Made by a program: the position numbers and the translations under genes
Notes under the pieces: generated by a model
Database searches by the model: none
Seen by the model: only the letters and a program-made list of their open reading frames with translations
Told to the model about the DNA's origin: nothing
Part shown: positions 22,920 through 34,547 of the stretch, one piece after another
How the letters are laid out: the number at the start of each line of letters is the position of its first letter
Numbering within the stretch: position 1 is the first letter of the stretch
Assembly: GCA_037157565.1 (NCBI GenBank)
Contig: JAZHRO010000036.1
Location: forward strand, 128,038,001 to 128,102,000
Direction of reading: 5' to 3'
DNA: 64,000 nt
Source: Thalassia testudinum
Lineage: Eukaryota > Streptophyta > Magnoliopsida > Alismatales > Hydrocharitaceae

Positions 22920-24587
22920 TTAAAGAGGCTCAAAGTAGGTTAGGGGTGACGTACCCTCAAAAAGCTTCAGGTATCGCTCCTGCATTGCTACCTCAGGCTC
23001 CCAGGTCACCTTCTCGTACCGCTGGCTTCTCCATAGGACCTTCACCAGTGGTACCTTCTTCTGTCTTAGACTCCGGATGGCTCTGTCTAATATCTGCACG
23101 GGTCTCTCTAAATAGGTCATGTCGTCTCCCACCTTGACGCTCTCGTGGCTTACAATGTGACTGGGATCGGCAATGTACTTCCTGAGGTTGGACACATGGA
23201 ACACGTCGTGCACTCTAGAGAGCTGGGGAGGAAGGGCAAGCCGGTAAGCAACTAGTCCAACCCGCTCCAAGACCTCAAAGGGTCCCAAAAATCTCGACGC
23301 TAGCTTCCCTTTCACCCCAAACCGCTGTAAGCCTTTTATGGGCAAAACACGAAGAAAGACGTGATCCCCAACCTCGAACTGCACCTCTCTACGCTTTCGA
23401 TCAGTGTAGCTCTTCTGCCTGCTCCTGACAGTGCGGAGTTGTCTGTGGATCTTCTCTATCACCTCCTGACTCTGCCGGATCAGCCTAGGACCAACCTCCC
23501 ACTTGGTCCCCACCTCAACCCAACTCAAGGGTGCAGCACACTTCCTCCTGTGCAGAGCCTCGTAAGGTGCCATGCCGATGCTCGAGTGGTAACTGTTGTT
23601 GTTTGCAAACTCTACCAAGGGTAAATGCTCCTCCCAGGAGCCTCTCCAATCTAGTACACAGGCGCGCAGAAGGTCCTCAAGTGTCTGTATGGTGCGCTCT
23701 GATTGCCCGTCCGTCTAGGGGTGGTAGGCGGTACTAAACCTCAAATGTATCCCCAAGGCCTGCTGAAACTCAGCCTAGAACTGGGAAGTAAAACGAGTAT
23801 CCCTGTTGGATACGATCTCACGTGGGACTCCATGCAGGCGCACCACATCTCTGATGTACCTCTCTACTAACTGTGCTAGTCCAAAGGTGACTCAGATCGG
23901 CAGGAAATGCGCCGTCTTCGTTAACCTGTCTACTATCACCCAGACTGCGTTGTGTCCCTGTTGGGTAACTAGTAGACCCACCACCAAGTCCATGGTGATG
24001 CTCTTCCACTTCCACTCTAGCATAGGAAGTGGCTGTAATGGCCTTGCAGGCCCCTGGTTCTCGGTCTTCACCTGCTGGCATACCAAGCACTACTGCACGA
24101 ACTCACCAACATCCTGCTTCATCCCCCTCCACCAGAAGTCGCGTCGCAGGTCATGGTACATCTTCGTATTCCCAGGATGTATGGTGAACCTGGAACTATG
24201 CACCTCACTCAGAAGCTCTCTCAGCAGCTCCTCGTCTTGAGGAACACACAAACATCCCCTCATACATAGGATCTCGTCAGTGTACGTGAAATCTCCTGGG
24301 TCCCTTGTCAAAGCTCTATCTCGTAGTGTCTGTAGATACGGGTCGGTCATCTGTCCGGCAATGATGCGGTTTACCAGCGCTGGTTGTGTCTGCCTCATCA
24401 GTGTCATAGCCTCGCAGTACCCTCGTGACTCCAGAGGCCGCCAACTGTCCACCTCCTCCATGAGTCTCCAACTCTGTGCCTGTAGACTGGTCAAGCGGGA
24501 GGGCGCCTTCCGATTCAAGGCATCGGCCACCATGTTGGCCTTCCTTGGGTGGTAGGAGATGCTGTAGCCATAGTCTTTCAGGAGCTC
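22920..24587 (-). pseudogene. int: E2 integrase with C-terminal chromodomain-like tail (pseudogene)
   Basis: Starts from the RNase H end (ELLKDYGYSISYHPRKANMV, VADALNRK). The zinc finger shows H-x-H near IHPGNTKMYHDLRRDFWW and CLVC. The core has [10 protein letters not shown] (first Asp), [11 protein letters not shown] (second Asp) and [15 protein letters not shown] (Glu). The tail has [42 protein letters not shown] and the chromodomain-like [11 protein letters not shown]...[18 protein letters not shown], which in chromoviruses directs integration to chromatin. Stops are near 24090, 23890, 23775 and 23715; the last 232 codons (22920-23618) are open. Confidence 0.92.
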
Positions 24588-27500
24588 TAATGCGTTTCTT
24601 TACTCAACTCAGTAATTAAGTTAATTTTACTTAATTTAGAGTAGAGAAAAGTCACTTAGGTTAAGTCGAAGTTGTGTCGATTAGTAGTATAAGGTCGAAT
24701 TAACCTAACATTTTAGAATTTTTACTGGTTGAGTCTAGGTCGTTCGTTGGGAGGTATAATTTATTCTAAATTCACTAGTTATCTTTTATTTTCTTTATAA
24801 GTTTAGGAGGTATATTAAGTTAATTATAAAGTATGAATTTTGCCAAATGATTTAAACTATAAAGAATATACAAAATTCCATATGAAAAGCACATTTACTC
24901 AAATGATGTACTTTATTAACAAGTAAACATGTTAATTTTCTATTTTATTTCAACAGAAATAAGGCAATAAGGAGTTCTTCTATTAAAACGTGCCTTATTA
25001 CAACAATTGAAAGTAAAAAGAAATATAGCAAGAAAAACAAATTCTTTTGTTTATTTCTTCAGCCTCTTTCTCTCTCTTTACTTATTCTTCTTTCTCTTCT
25101 TTTTATTCTCGACTCTTTTCTCTCTTTCTCCTGTTCTGGTCCTGCCTTCTTCTTATCTTCCCTTAGCTTTCTTCTTAGTTCCCTTAGTAGTGCTTGTTCT
25201 CCTCCTTAGCTGCTAAGCCTTAGCACTTCTTCCTCAGCACTTAGCCATCAGCTCCTCTTTCCTTAAGCCAACTGAACTAGGTTTATATTTCTTTTTAACC
25301 AAAAATTATTTTATTTGTTGCGAGGTTCTTTCGAGGATACACAACACCCTGAGATCAGGGTGGGACCAGACCCTACTCGGTCCTCGCCTGATTTCAATTA
25401 GGTTCAATTTTGGTTTATTTTTTCGATTCATAGATTCAAGCCAATCTAGCTCAACTAGCCTCCCAGGCCTCGCCCTCCCATGGCCACACTCGCTCACGCC
25501 TACTCGGGCACACACCCGCAGGCACACATGACCGCACACACACACACTGCTCAGAAGGTTCAGATGCTCAGTTCGTGCCCAGCGCTTGACGACTGGGGAG
25601 CCTATACAACAAATCACTTTTATTCCAAGGCGCACGCTTGTAGTTAACCGATGTGGAACTATGTTCCCCCCTTCCAGACCGAACTTCAATCGATGATTTG
25701 TCTTAGCTTAAATCTCCGTTCCAAACGATTCAAGGCTTGCTGGAAAGCTCTAAGGTAGATCTACACAGTTGCAGGGTCAATTTTAAGATAAGAGGATGTT
25801 TTCCTCTTCAATTTGAAGAGTGAAATCAAGGGGTTCCTACGGGTTCTAATGCCTGGAAAATGAGTTTATCTTTACAGAGTCCACAAATGGACTTTTCTCT
25901 CTCAGCTGAAGGTCTGAATATGTTCTAAGGTTAATTCTACATCTGTAGATGTAGGTTCTAAGCTCACAGAGGCTTCAGGAATAGTAGAGAAGCTTCAAGC
26001 TTCTTTGAAAGCTTCATAGAATAAAATTTACAACCTAAAATAGATAGACAGACACAGAAGAACATTTCTGATTGATTTAAATAAGTTCTAAGGGTTGTAA
26101 CAGATTGATCTGGGCAGGATTCAAGATTGAATCTCAACAAAATGCCACTGCCATCAGTTTGGGTTCGAAAATAACCCAAACTGATAGGGTTTGAACTTTC
26201 ACCAAATCATTCACCTGAGCTCATTTTAATCACTTTAATACTATTCACAGACATCTCAGAATAAACTCTATCTCACCAATTCCTCAATTCGAGCTCAGAA
26301 CCAGAATCTTCTTCCGAGGTTTGACTGAAAGGCCTCAAGTTTTGACTATCTATTTAAAGCCTTTTCCTAAGGGATTAAAGCCCCAAATAGAATCTTCTCA
26401 ACATCAGGAACTTGTTCAGCCTCTTTAATAGGTGTTCTAACCCAAGAAATTAGGGTTTCAAGCTCGCCGCCTGAGCTCCTAATGGTGTTTGTTCGTTAGA
26501 GTACTTGAGAGGTTGCTTCACAGATTTGAAGGCATGTGCACTGAAGCTTCTAGGTTCACTAAATGCTCCTCAGACCTCTCTGTCAGACTTCTCCAACTCC
26601 GCTGGAGTTGGAGAAGATGAACCTCAATCTACAGCTCCAGTGACTTAATCTTCAAATAAATGACCTCAAACTTATCAAGAATCAAAATTGAACCATTCTG
26701 GAGCTTCTCAACAAGTTCTGTAGGCTGAAGGTCGAAAACAACTCGCCGGAGCTCCGGTGAGTCTAGAAAAAAGAACAAATTATGTACAGATTGTAAAAAC
26801 GTGTCATTTTTTATCTAAAAAGATTCATGAGGTTGCAAGGAACCTCAAGAATTCAATTAATTCTTCATTATCTCATTGGAATTAAGGTTTGATAGTGAAT
26901 TTATTTCTTTAAGAATCTGATTTGGATTAGGCTCAGGACTTGTTTTGCCACTCAATTGAGTGGTCAAAACAAGTCAACAAATATTTATGATCACATATAT
27001 ATATAATTAGGGATTTGAATTGCTCCTGAGCTGCCATTGACAGCGAGCTCAGGAACTTAATTACAAATTGGGCGTTTAAGTTATATGTGGTAATTCTACA
27101 TATTAAAGTGTCGATTAGGGTCCTTATGTGATGAATAGATGATGGAAAACCCTATGAAGGTGAATTTAAGCCCACTACTGTCTCCATGGACAGTGACAGT
27201 AGTCGGTGGAGGTGAAAGGTGAATTAGGCAATTCAGTGATTAATTAAGCAATTAGGTGGATTAGAAATGGTCGTGGAAGAAAGAAGATGATCAGCGATTT
27301 CAAAAGATGAAATTAAGGCTCTGGCGAGCTCAAGGAGTTCGCTGGAGTCAGAGAAGATGGACATTTGAAATCTAAAATTACAACTAAACTACCTACCTAA
27401 CTACCCTACTCCTACTCCCACTCCTAATCTATTATTTTCTGGACGAAGGGGTCAATAGGGTTTTGCCGAAGGCTCATGGCGGACGACGAAATCAGAGGGT

Positions 27501-28511
27501 GTAAAGAAGAATCTCCGGTGGGCGGATGTGAGTTGAAGTAGAGGACTCCTTGGTCGGCGCCTGTGTCAGGGACGTGGTTGACCACGGCGGATCTCCTCGG
27601 CTCATTAAAATGGATGGAGGAAGTCGGAGAGTGAGATGGAAGGTCGTCGGAGTTGTAGACGAATAGCCTATTGGGTCGGCTCAGTGTTAGAAGAGGGAAG
27701 GGAGCCAACTTAAGTTAAATTAGAGGGTTGAGGGGGTATTTATAGTGGTTGGCGATGAAGAGAGTGGCAAGGTCTGACCGAAGAAGGAGCTTGAGGAGCT
27801 TAACCTTCGGCGTTGTCTCCGACGACGGTGAGGTTATCTCTCACTGAAAATTAAAATTTCCGGTTAATCCAGACCGGTGGATGAAGAGGAGGTGGTGAAC
27901 TCAAGCTGCAAGAGCTTGGACAAGGAAGAATGATGTTGGCAGGGCGGTGATCGTGCGGTGGCGTGACTCTCTGTCACTAGTCGTCCATTCGGTTGAAGAA
28001 GAAGATGAAGACAAAAAGGGACTTAAATGTAACGAAACTTAAGGACCTGTGTGAGAGATAAGGACCCGATTGCAATGAGTTTTAGGGACCAAAATGTAAA
28101 CCCAGGTTTTGAAGGTTTATTTTAACTTGGATCTTTTTCAACTTTTTATATATGTAAGTAAATAAAGTAAATATTATGTTTTCACCTTGAATTTACATTT
28201 TTGACCTTTTTAGATTAATTTATTAGATTAAGTAAAATTACTTAAGTTATTATATACTTAGGTATACATTATGTTTAAGTTACTTAACTTATTAATTAAG
28301 GGAACGACTAATAGGATTTCGAGTCCAGTTATTAACTAAATTGTTAATAATGTTAATTGAATGATAAAATGTCATTTTAAACTTATTTTAAGGTCCTTTA
28401 CCAAATATCCCTTATTTAATAATTAACACTTATATATTCATAACCTTAACTAATTAACTAGGAAGACTAGTTAATTAGAGGTAATTAGAGATCATGATGA
28501 GTCTCTCATCA
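24588..28511 (-). mobile_element. Solo LTR D (3.92 kb) in E2 RNase H, TSD AGCTC
   Basis: Flanked by perfect AGCTC at 24583-24587 and 28512-28516; removal rejoins RQRRWLEL to LLKDYGYSISYHP of E2. On the minus strand it starts with the perfect hairpin TGATGAG-AGA-CTCATCA and ends GCATTA. A TATAAATACCCCCT promoter block on the minus strand (27737-27744 core) is nearly identical to that of LTR F. A GA-rich tract lies at about 25000-25230 on the sense strand. No primer site, no second LTR and no coding motif are seen, so a solo LTR fits best, and an unusually long one. The 94-codon frame at 27424-27708 lies just after the TATA box and resembles no known protein. Confidence 0.85.
27737..27744 (-). 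promoter_or_regulatory. TATA box of LTR D
   Basis: TATAAATA on the minus strand followed by CCCCCTCAAC, the same wording as in LTR F at 36905 (TATAAATACCCCCTTAAC). Confidence 0.65.
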
Positions 28512-28930
28512 AGCTCCAACCATCGCCTCTGTCTCATGTTGAGCTCCTTCTGATCAAACAGGTATTTGAGGCTCTTCTGATCCATGAAGATCTCAAAGGT
28601 CTCACCGTACAAGTAGTATCTCCAGGTCTTCAGCGCGAAGACCAATACTGCTAGCTTTAAGTCGTGAGTGGGGTAGTTATGCTCATGGGGCTTGAGTTTC
28701 CATGAAGTGTATGCGACAATGTGGTTCTGCTGCATGAGCACACCACCTAACCCCTACAACGAAGTGTCGGTGTAGACCATAAACCTGCCACTGCTGTCTG
28801 GTATAGTGAGCATAGGAGCCGAAGTCAGCCTCTCCTTCAACTCCTGAAAACACGTCTCACACTCATCTGTCTAGGCGAAGGGTACGTCCTTGAGAGTCAA
28901 CTGGCTCATAGGACGTGCAATTTAGGAGAA
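28512..28930 (-). pseudogene. E2 RNase H pseudogene
   Basis: Read on the minus strand: ECETCFQELKERLTSAP, VYTDTSL (expected D-A-S), [46 protein letters not shown] (catalytic Glu replaced by Lys at the DLELAA position), [29 protein letters not shown]. It is cut by LTR D after WLEL and continues at 24582. One stop sits after TSL. The substitution of the conserved Glu with Lys would itself abolish activity. Confidence 0.88.
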
Positions 28931-29650
28931 TCCCCTGATAAACTGCCTGTAGTAGCTTGCCAGTCCCAAGAAGCTGCGTATCTCTGTCATTGTACGTGGT
29001 CTCTCCCACCTGAGTATTGCCTCCACCTTAGCTGGATCCATAGCCAATCCATCCCCTGAGATCACATGGCCTAAGAAAGTGACCTGTCTCAGCCAGAACT
29101 CGCACTTGTTGTATTTGGCATATAGCCTGTGTTGTCTCAAAGTATCCATGACCATGTGTAAATGTTGCTCATGCTACGCTTGATCCTGGGAGTATATGAG
29201 TACGTTGTCGATGAACACTACCACAAACTGGTCCAGGTCCGGTTGGAAAATGCGGTTCATCAAATCCATGAAGGCCGTAGGGGCGTTGGTCAACCCAAAC
29301 GGCATGACCAAGAACTCGTAGTGCCCGTATCGAGTATGGAAAGCCGTCTTGGAGATGTTGGTCTCCCTAATCCTCAATTGATGGTAACCCGACCTCAAAT
29401 CTATCTTGGAGAACACTGTGGTGTCTCTCAGCTGGTCGAAGAGGTCGTCAATCCGTGGCAACGGATACCTGTTCTTGATAGTGACCTTATTTAGCTGCCT
29501 GTAGTCGACGCATAGCCGAAGGGTATCGTCCTTCTTCTTCACAAACAGTACAGGAGCTCCCCACGGGGATGCACTGGGCCTCATAAAGCCCTTCTCCAAC
29601 AGATCCTATAGCTGTGACTTGAGCTCTCGCAGCTTAAGTGGGGCCATCTT
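28931..29650 (-). pseudogene. rt: E2 reverse transcriptase pseudogene
   Basis: Blocks in order: [104 protein letters not shown], then CEFWLRQVTFLGHVIS and FLGLASYYRQFIRGFS. The family motif F-I-D-D reads FIDN here, so the second catalytic aspartate is lost. Stops are present at about 29610 and 29170; the longest open stretch is 141 codons. Confidence 0.92.
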
Positions 29651-30231
29651 GTATGGTGCAGTAGAGATGAGGCTGGTCCCCAGTACTAGCGAGATCTCAG
29701 ACTCGATCTCACACTCTGGGGATAAACCTGGTAACTCTTCTGGGATGACGTCGGGTACTCGTAGACTGCCGGAATACTTAGAAGGTCTGCCATGAGGCTA
29801 GGCTCTACTACCACGCAAGCCAAGAAGCCCTCACACCCTTGGTCCAAGAGCTTTGCTGCTCGAAGAGCGGAGATGCACCTGAAACCTCCATCCACCGGCT
29901 GGCCGTGAAACTCAAAAGGAGGTAGCTCAGGTATAGAGAACACAATCTTCCTCTTGAAATAGTTCACCAGGGTGTGATAGGTGGACAACCAGTCCATCCC
30001 CAGAATAATGCCAAAATCCTCCATATGGATCACAATCAGGTCAGCGGGAAGGCTGTGTCCCCCGATGCTGACCTCGCAGTCCATGTAGACCTCCTTGGCT
30101 ATAAACAATTGGTCACCTGAGCCTCTGATCACAAATGGATCCTCTAACAAAACACTACCCTGCCTCAGACTGACGGCGAAACTCGTGGAAACAAAAGAGT
30201 GTGTGGCGTCGGAATCGAAAAGTACGTACAC
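29651..30231 (-). pseudogene. pr: E2 protease pseudogene
   Basis: An open stretch of 181 codons, with LFDSDATHSFVS near its start, a DCEVSIGG block, ADLIVIHMEDFGIILGMDWL and the trailing FRCISALRAAKLL region. In chromoviruses the active site is DSGATHSF; here the glycine is Asp (DSD), which should inactivate the aspartic protease. It lies directly after the gag zinc knuckle region and before reverse transcriptase. Confidence 0.9.
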
Positions 30232-31618
30232 TAATCTGCCAGAACAGTAACTATACCTGCCACCACAAAGCCCAAAGCCCTGGTGTCTTTGTGTGTTAGG
30301 ACATTGATGCGCTTCTCAATCCTAGGTGTAGAAGAAGCGGCCACTCTCTGGGTCGGGCGAGCAGTAGTTGGCCGGTACCCTCCTCGTGACTGCTGCCCTC
30401 CTCTGCATGCTTGGTAACCACGGCCTCCAAATTGGCCCCCAGTGCTCGGTGCGGGGAGCATCTACTGTGCTCCGAACTTGGATGGACAGTCTCTTCTGAT
30501 GTGGCCCGGCTGGCCACATTGTTAGCAGAGAGGGGCACGACCTCCTCCCTTAGTCGGTCCCTGCTAGTGGCTGGGCACGGGTCCGGTGCTGGCAGCTGGC
30601 CCCTGTCTGGGGCCTCCAAAGGCCATTGGTGGCCCCACAAAATAGGACGACTCCGCCATGGGCGCTGTATCCTCCTCTCTCGACGGCCCTATGAGTGCTC
30701 AAGCTGGTAGGGCCTCTTTCGTCCTCCGTTAGCGTCTCGCGCAGCCGAGTTGGTCTCCTAGTAGGTCATGGCCTCCTCAACCACGTGAGAAAAGGTAGGC
30801 AACTTCAGGGGCTTCACATACCCTCGTATTGCCGGTCAGAGCCCCTCCGTAAGCCTCCACAGGCACTCCTCCTTGGTAGACACCGCTATTGGGGCGAAAT
30901 GTGACAGCTCTAGGAAACGCGTGCGGTACATGGTAACCATCATTGTCCCCTGGCGAAAAGTGTGGAACTCCCGCCTCCTCTAGCCTTGCCAGGTCTGCGG
31001 AAAGTACTGCCCGCAGAAGAGAGCCACAAACTGGTCCCACGATAGCTCTCTCCCCTCCTGGCCTCTGACTGGCCTCCACCACTGGTGGGCTGCACTCTCC
31101 AGCTGGTACGTGGCGAAAGCCACGCGGTACTCTATAGGATGGTGGAGGGTGTCAAACACCTTCTCCATCTGCTCCAACCAGTCCTCTGCCTCAGGCAGGC
31201 TCTCATCCCCCTTGAAGGAGGGAGGCTTCAGCTTTCGGAACTGTCCAAAAAGCTCGTGGTGAAGCTGCAGTGGGGCGATAGGTACACCTCTAGGCAGGGA
31301 GGGCTCGTGCTCAGAAGTGTCTGAGGGTGGTGGGGGTGGTGGAGGATTACCCCCTCCCCCTTCGGCTCGTCTAGCCGAACGGTGGGTCCCCAGTCTCACA
31401 GAGGACTCTCTCTCCACGTCCTCAGAGACGGGTGGCTGAGGAGGAGGCTGTCGAATCTCCTCTTGCACAATATCTCGGATCAGCTGGGCAAGGCCCGAGG
31501 CCTGATGCCCGGAAGAAGGGGTGGATCGGCTACTGCCTTTGGTCCGGCACGTCCGCCCCTACGACCACGCCCACAGCCGCGACCGCGACCCGCCTAAAAA
31601 AACTGCTCGACGAGGCAT
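30232..31618 (-). pseudogene. gag: E2 gag pseudogene with CCHC zinc knuckle
   Basis: The probable start is ATG at 31618 (MPRRAVFLGG, an Arg-rich start usual in this lineage), with an early TAG soon after. The best open stretch is 162 codons (30980-31468). It has a Pro-rich linker, then FRKLKPPSFKGDESLPEAED, WLEQMEKVFDTL, RVAFATYQLESAAHQWW and FCGQYFPQTWQ. Further on are TEGL, SHVVEEAMTY, and at about 30500-30545 the zinc knuckle C-x2-CGQPGHIRRDC, in which the second position is a stop codon. The end (to 30231) is Gly/Arg-rich. Several stops make it non-functional. Confidence 0.88.
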
Positions 31619-31791
31619 CTCCTACAAGGAGATGAAAAGAAAGAACATAAACTGTTGGTGATTCCAGGTTATATCAGGAAGAAAGATGACTCGAAACGAA
31701 TATCACGGAAACACGTTGTGATGGCTATCCTAGCTATATGCACGTGTGTGGTTACTTCCAGACCATTTGGCTCATTTCTCAAGATGACCTT

Positions 31792-31803
31792 GCTCTGATA
31801 CCA
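31792..31803 (-). promoter_or_regulatory. Primer binding site of E2, tRNA-iMet type
   Basis: TGGTATCAGAGC on the minus strand lies three bases after the LTR end. It is complementary to the 3' end of initiator methionine tRNA, the usual primer of chromoviruses. Between it and gag (31619-31791) is a short leader with no other signal. Confidence 0.92.
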
Positions 31804-31806
31804 TCT

Positions 31807-34547
31807 TGTTACGACCCGGTTCCGGTTCCCTATAGGACTCGAGACTGGCTCGCCTCGACTAAACCTAAGACCTAGCTGTCTAACAAGAAATATCCAATAG
31901 CAGGAAATAAACCACAACCACGCATGCAATATAGCTAAGCAGAAGAAAAATGAGACAGTAAAAGTACAACAAGCTGAGAGTCTTAATGAAACATGCCATC
32001 ACAACATAAATAGCGGAAATGAAAGTCAAATGTAACATGCTAGCAGATATGCTAAGTACTCACTACAGAGGTACAGAAACAATGTTCAAGGAATAGAAGA
32101 AAAGAGCTCTGGTACACTACTGCTAGGCTCGGCTGGGCCCAGCACCCTCAGCAGTCGGGAACTCGGGCTGCTCACCTCCTTGACCTGAACAAGGGTTCAA
32201 CAAGAGACGAAGTCAGCGAACACTGAGTAGAGTGGTGGTTATATAATTTGCATGCAACTGATTTTTAAACAAGCAATTATGTTTAATTCTTATTCCCATT
32301 TATCTGAACTAGGTATTTTAGATTATTGATTCCACACAGGATCCATGTGTTTCTTGATCTTGCCTGTTCCTCGTGGGAACGATCTTGATTGCAGTCTTTT
32401 TGGTGGTGTAGGAGGTATACGTGGTACTCTCCCGACCGGGAGAGTCCCCTGCGATAGTCCTACACCCAGTCAACCACCCCGAGGTCACGGTTGTGACATA
32501 GCGGTGACTACGGCACGCGCAATAAGCGCAGGGTAGCTACCCTGCACTGGCATGCGGTCATTCATTTCCGCTAGCGACTATGCCCAAAGGTACAGCTTGG
32601 AATAGCACAGGGCCTTGCCCTCTCAGAATAGGGGTCTCGCCCCTCCACAGTTCGCGTACCCTCGTCCAACTATTCCGGTTTGGAAGCGGGCCTAACATGT
32701 TGGTGTAGGGTGGCTAGCTTAACTTCGGGCGCCGTGGGGTGGCTAGCTCCGTCCCTACACTAGTAGCACACCTCAGTACCACGTACGCAAGGGCCAACAG
32801 GAGTCGGTGTAGAGTGGCTAATCCTAACCCTGGGTCCCAACCCAAGGGCGGCTAGCTCCGCTCTACACTAAAAGAACCATTGTGCTCCTTGGTACCACGT
32901 ACACAAGGGCCAGCTCACTTCCTATCTACACATGGAATTCCTTTCCATATCCAGGAGTTCTCCTCTTAATTCCTCGTAGGGTTCACGTAAGGTATTCGTT
33001 CCATTTATCAGTTTTCAGATCTCATGGTTCATAACTCGTTCCTCATCCATATACAGGCAGCTCGTGTTTTCACAATTCAATTGTCAATCATATACATGCA
33101 ACTTGTGGTTTCACAGTTCAATTTCTCATTCACATACATGCAACTCGTATTTTAACATGCATCTCAAGTAAACAGTGTAGCTGAACCATTCTCATTTGTT
33201 TCTACCCTAGGGTTCATTTCTCATCCTAGGGTTTATTCAAGTATTCTAAACATTCTCTTTCATTGTGTAAATCTTAATGTTACAATAAACTACTCAACCA
33301 AGAAACATGGGAGTAATGGGGGCTTGAATTGCAAACCCAGGCATCTCAGCGAGCCTCAAACACGTAGCAGGCTGAAACCCTATACCAGGGAATACAACAC
33401 AAAAGAAGAGTTCAAAGCAATGTATAACAGACTCTAATACATAGAGAAACTTGAGAGGAAAACACAGGTATTTTGTTTGCGTAAAACGGACCCCGATCGG
33501 ACCCTAAACGGGTCAAAAACGTGCATACTGGTCAAAATCAGATGTTTGGGAATAGTCCTAGATGTCTTAAAAGACGTGAGATCTTACCTCGTGTCTCCTA
33601 CGGTATCCTCAAACGTTCAGATCCCTCCGCGACCGTCTGAGGGCAGCTCCAGACGTCGAACAAAGCCTCCGGTCATCTGAAAGTACCTTCGGACGACTGG
33701 CGATGCGGTCAGATGTCCAAAATCACCTCAAAGTGCAGACCCCGCTCCTTCCCGACGCTTTGCACCTACGTGTAGAGCATAGACCAGATTTTAGCTCTTG
33801 CATGAGTCTGCATGGGTAGATCTCATGCAACACGACTTACTTTAGCACCCAACGTGCTTTTAGACGTTCGACTCCAGTCCCGGACGTCCTGCTGCCGCTA
33901 TAGATGTCTAGTCGATGCTCGAAACGTCTTATACTAGAACTTTTCCAGTACCAGAACCTCCTTTGCGATGCTGCTCTCTTTACAGTGCCATCCACAGCTC
34001 ACTACCGCAGCTTCAGCAGCTGTAGAGGGCTGAGAGGCTGCCTCCTTGAGCCCCTCCTCGTGTGCGTGCCCTTCGCCAGCTGTGCGAGCTCTGTCGAGCT
34101 CTGTCGTGCTTCCGTTGAAGCTCCTCTGAGCTTCGCGTGAGGCTCTCCGACTCCACATGAGCTCCCTTAAGGTCCACCGACCTTGGTCTTCCTCTCTTAC
34201 GCTCTTCCTCTCTCTCCTTCTCATTTTCTCTCGCTCTCCCTCGCTAATCCTTGCTTGGCCTCGCTCCTCCTTGCCGCAGCTGCACGGGGGTGTTCGGACA
34301 GGGAGGTAGCGGTGGCTGGTGGTGAGGGTGGTGAGGAGAGGGGGGTTTAACTAGGGTCAGGTGTTAGGGTTTCGGGTGAGAAGCAGTAGGAGAGAGAGAA
34401 CGCCCACGTGCCGCACGTGTGCTGAGGGAAAATAAGTTTCGATATTTCCCACTTTCAAACGTTCGGGCCTGTGTCCAGACATCTGGACAGACGTCTGACT
34501 GAAACTCCAGATGTCTTATTCGACTAAAAAGGCAACGGGTCATTTCA
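31807..34547 (-). repeat. E2 5' LTR (2.74 kb)
   Basis: Runs TGAAATGACCC ... GGGTCGTAACA on the minus strand and ends next to the primer site. It corresponds along its length to 20065-22834. GACGTC motifs are at 33540-33920, the GCTAGGC/GCCCAGC hairpin at 32122-32143, the doubled GGCTAG/GGTACC module at 32700-32920. The start TGAAATG rather than TGATGAAATG is fixed by the TCAAC duplication. Confidence 0.9.

Larger units (their letters stand above)
20065..34547 (-). mobile_element. E2: full-length Tekay-type chromovirus, TSD TCAAC
   Basis: It is flanked by perfect TCAAC at 20060-20064 and 34548-34552. Minus-strand order: 5' LTR (31807-34547), tRNA-iMet primer site (31792-31803), gag, protease, reverse transcriptase, RNase H, integrase with chromodomain-like tail, 3' LTR (20065-22834). 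Solo LTR D interrupts RNase H; without it the element is about 10.55 kb. Protein blocks ([44 protein letters not shown]) are those of the Tekay lineage. It inserted into LTR H, a relative of its own LTRs. All genes carry stops, and catalytic residues of protease and RT are changed. Confidence 0.93.
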
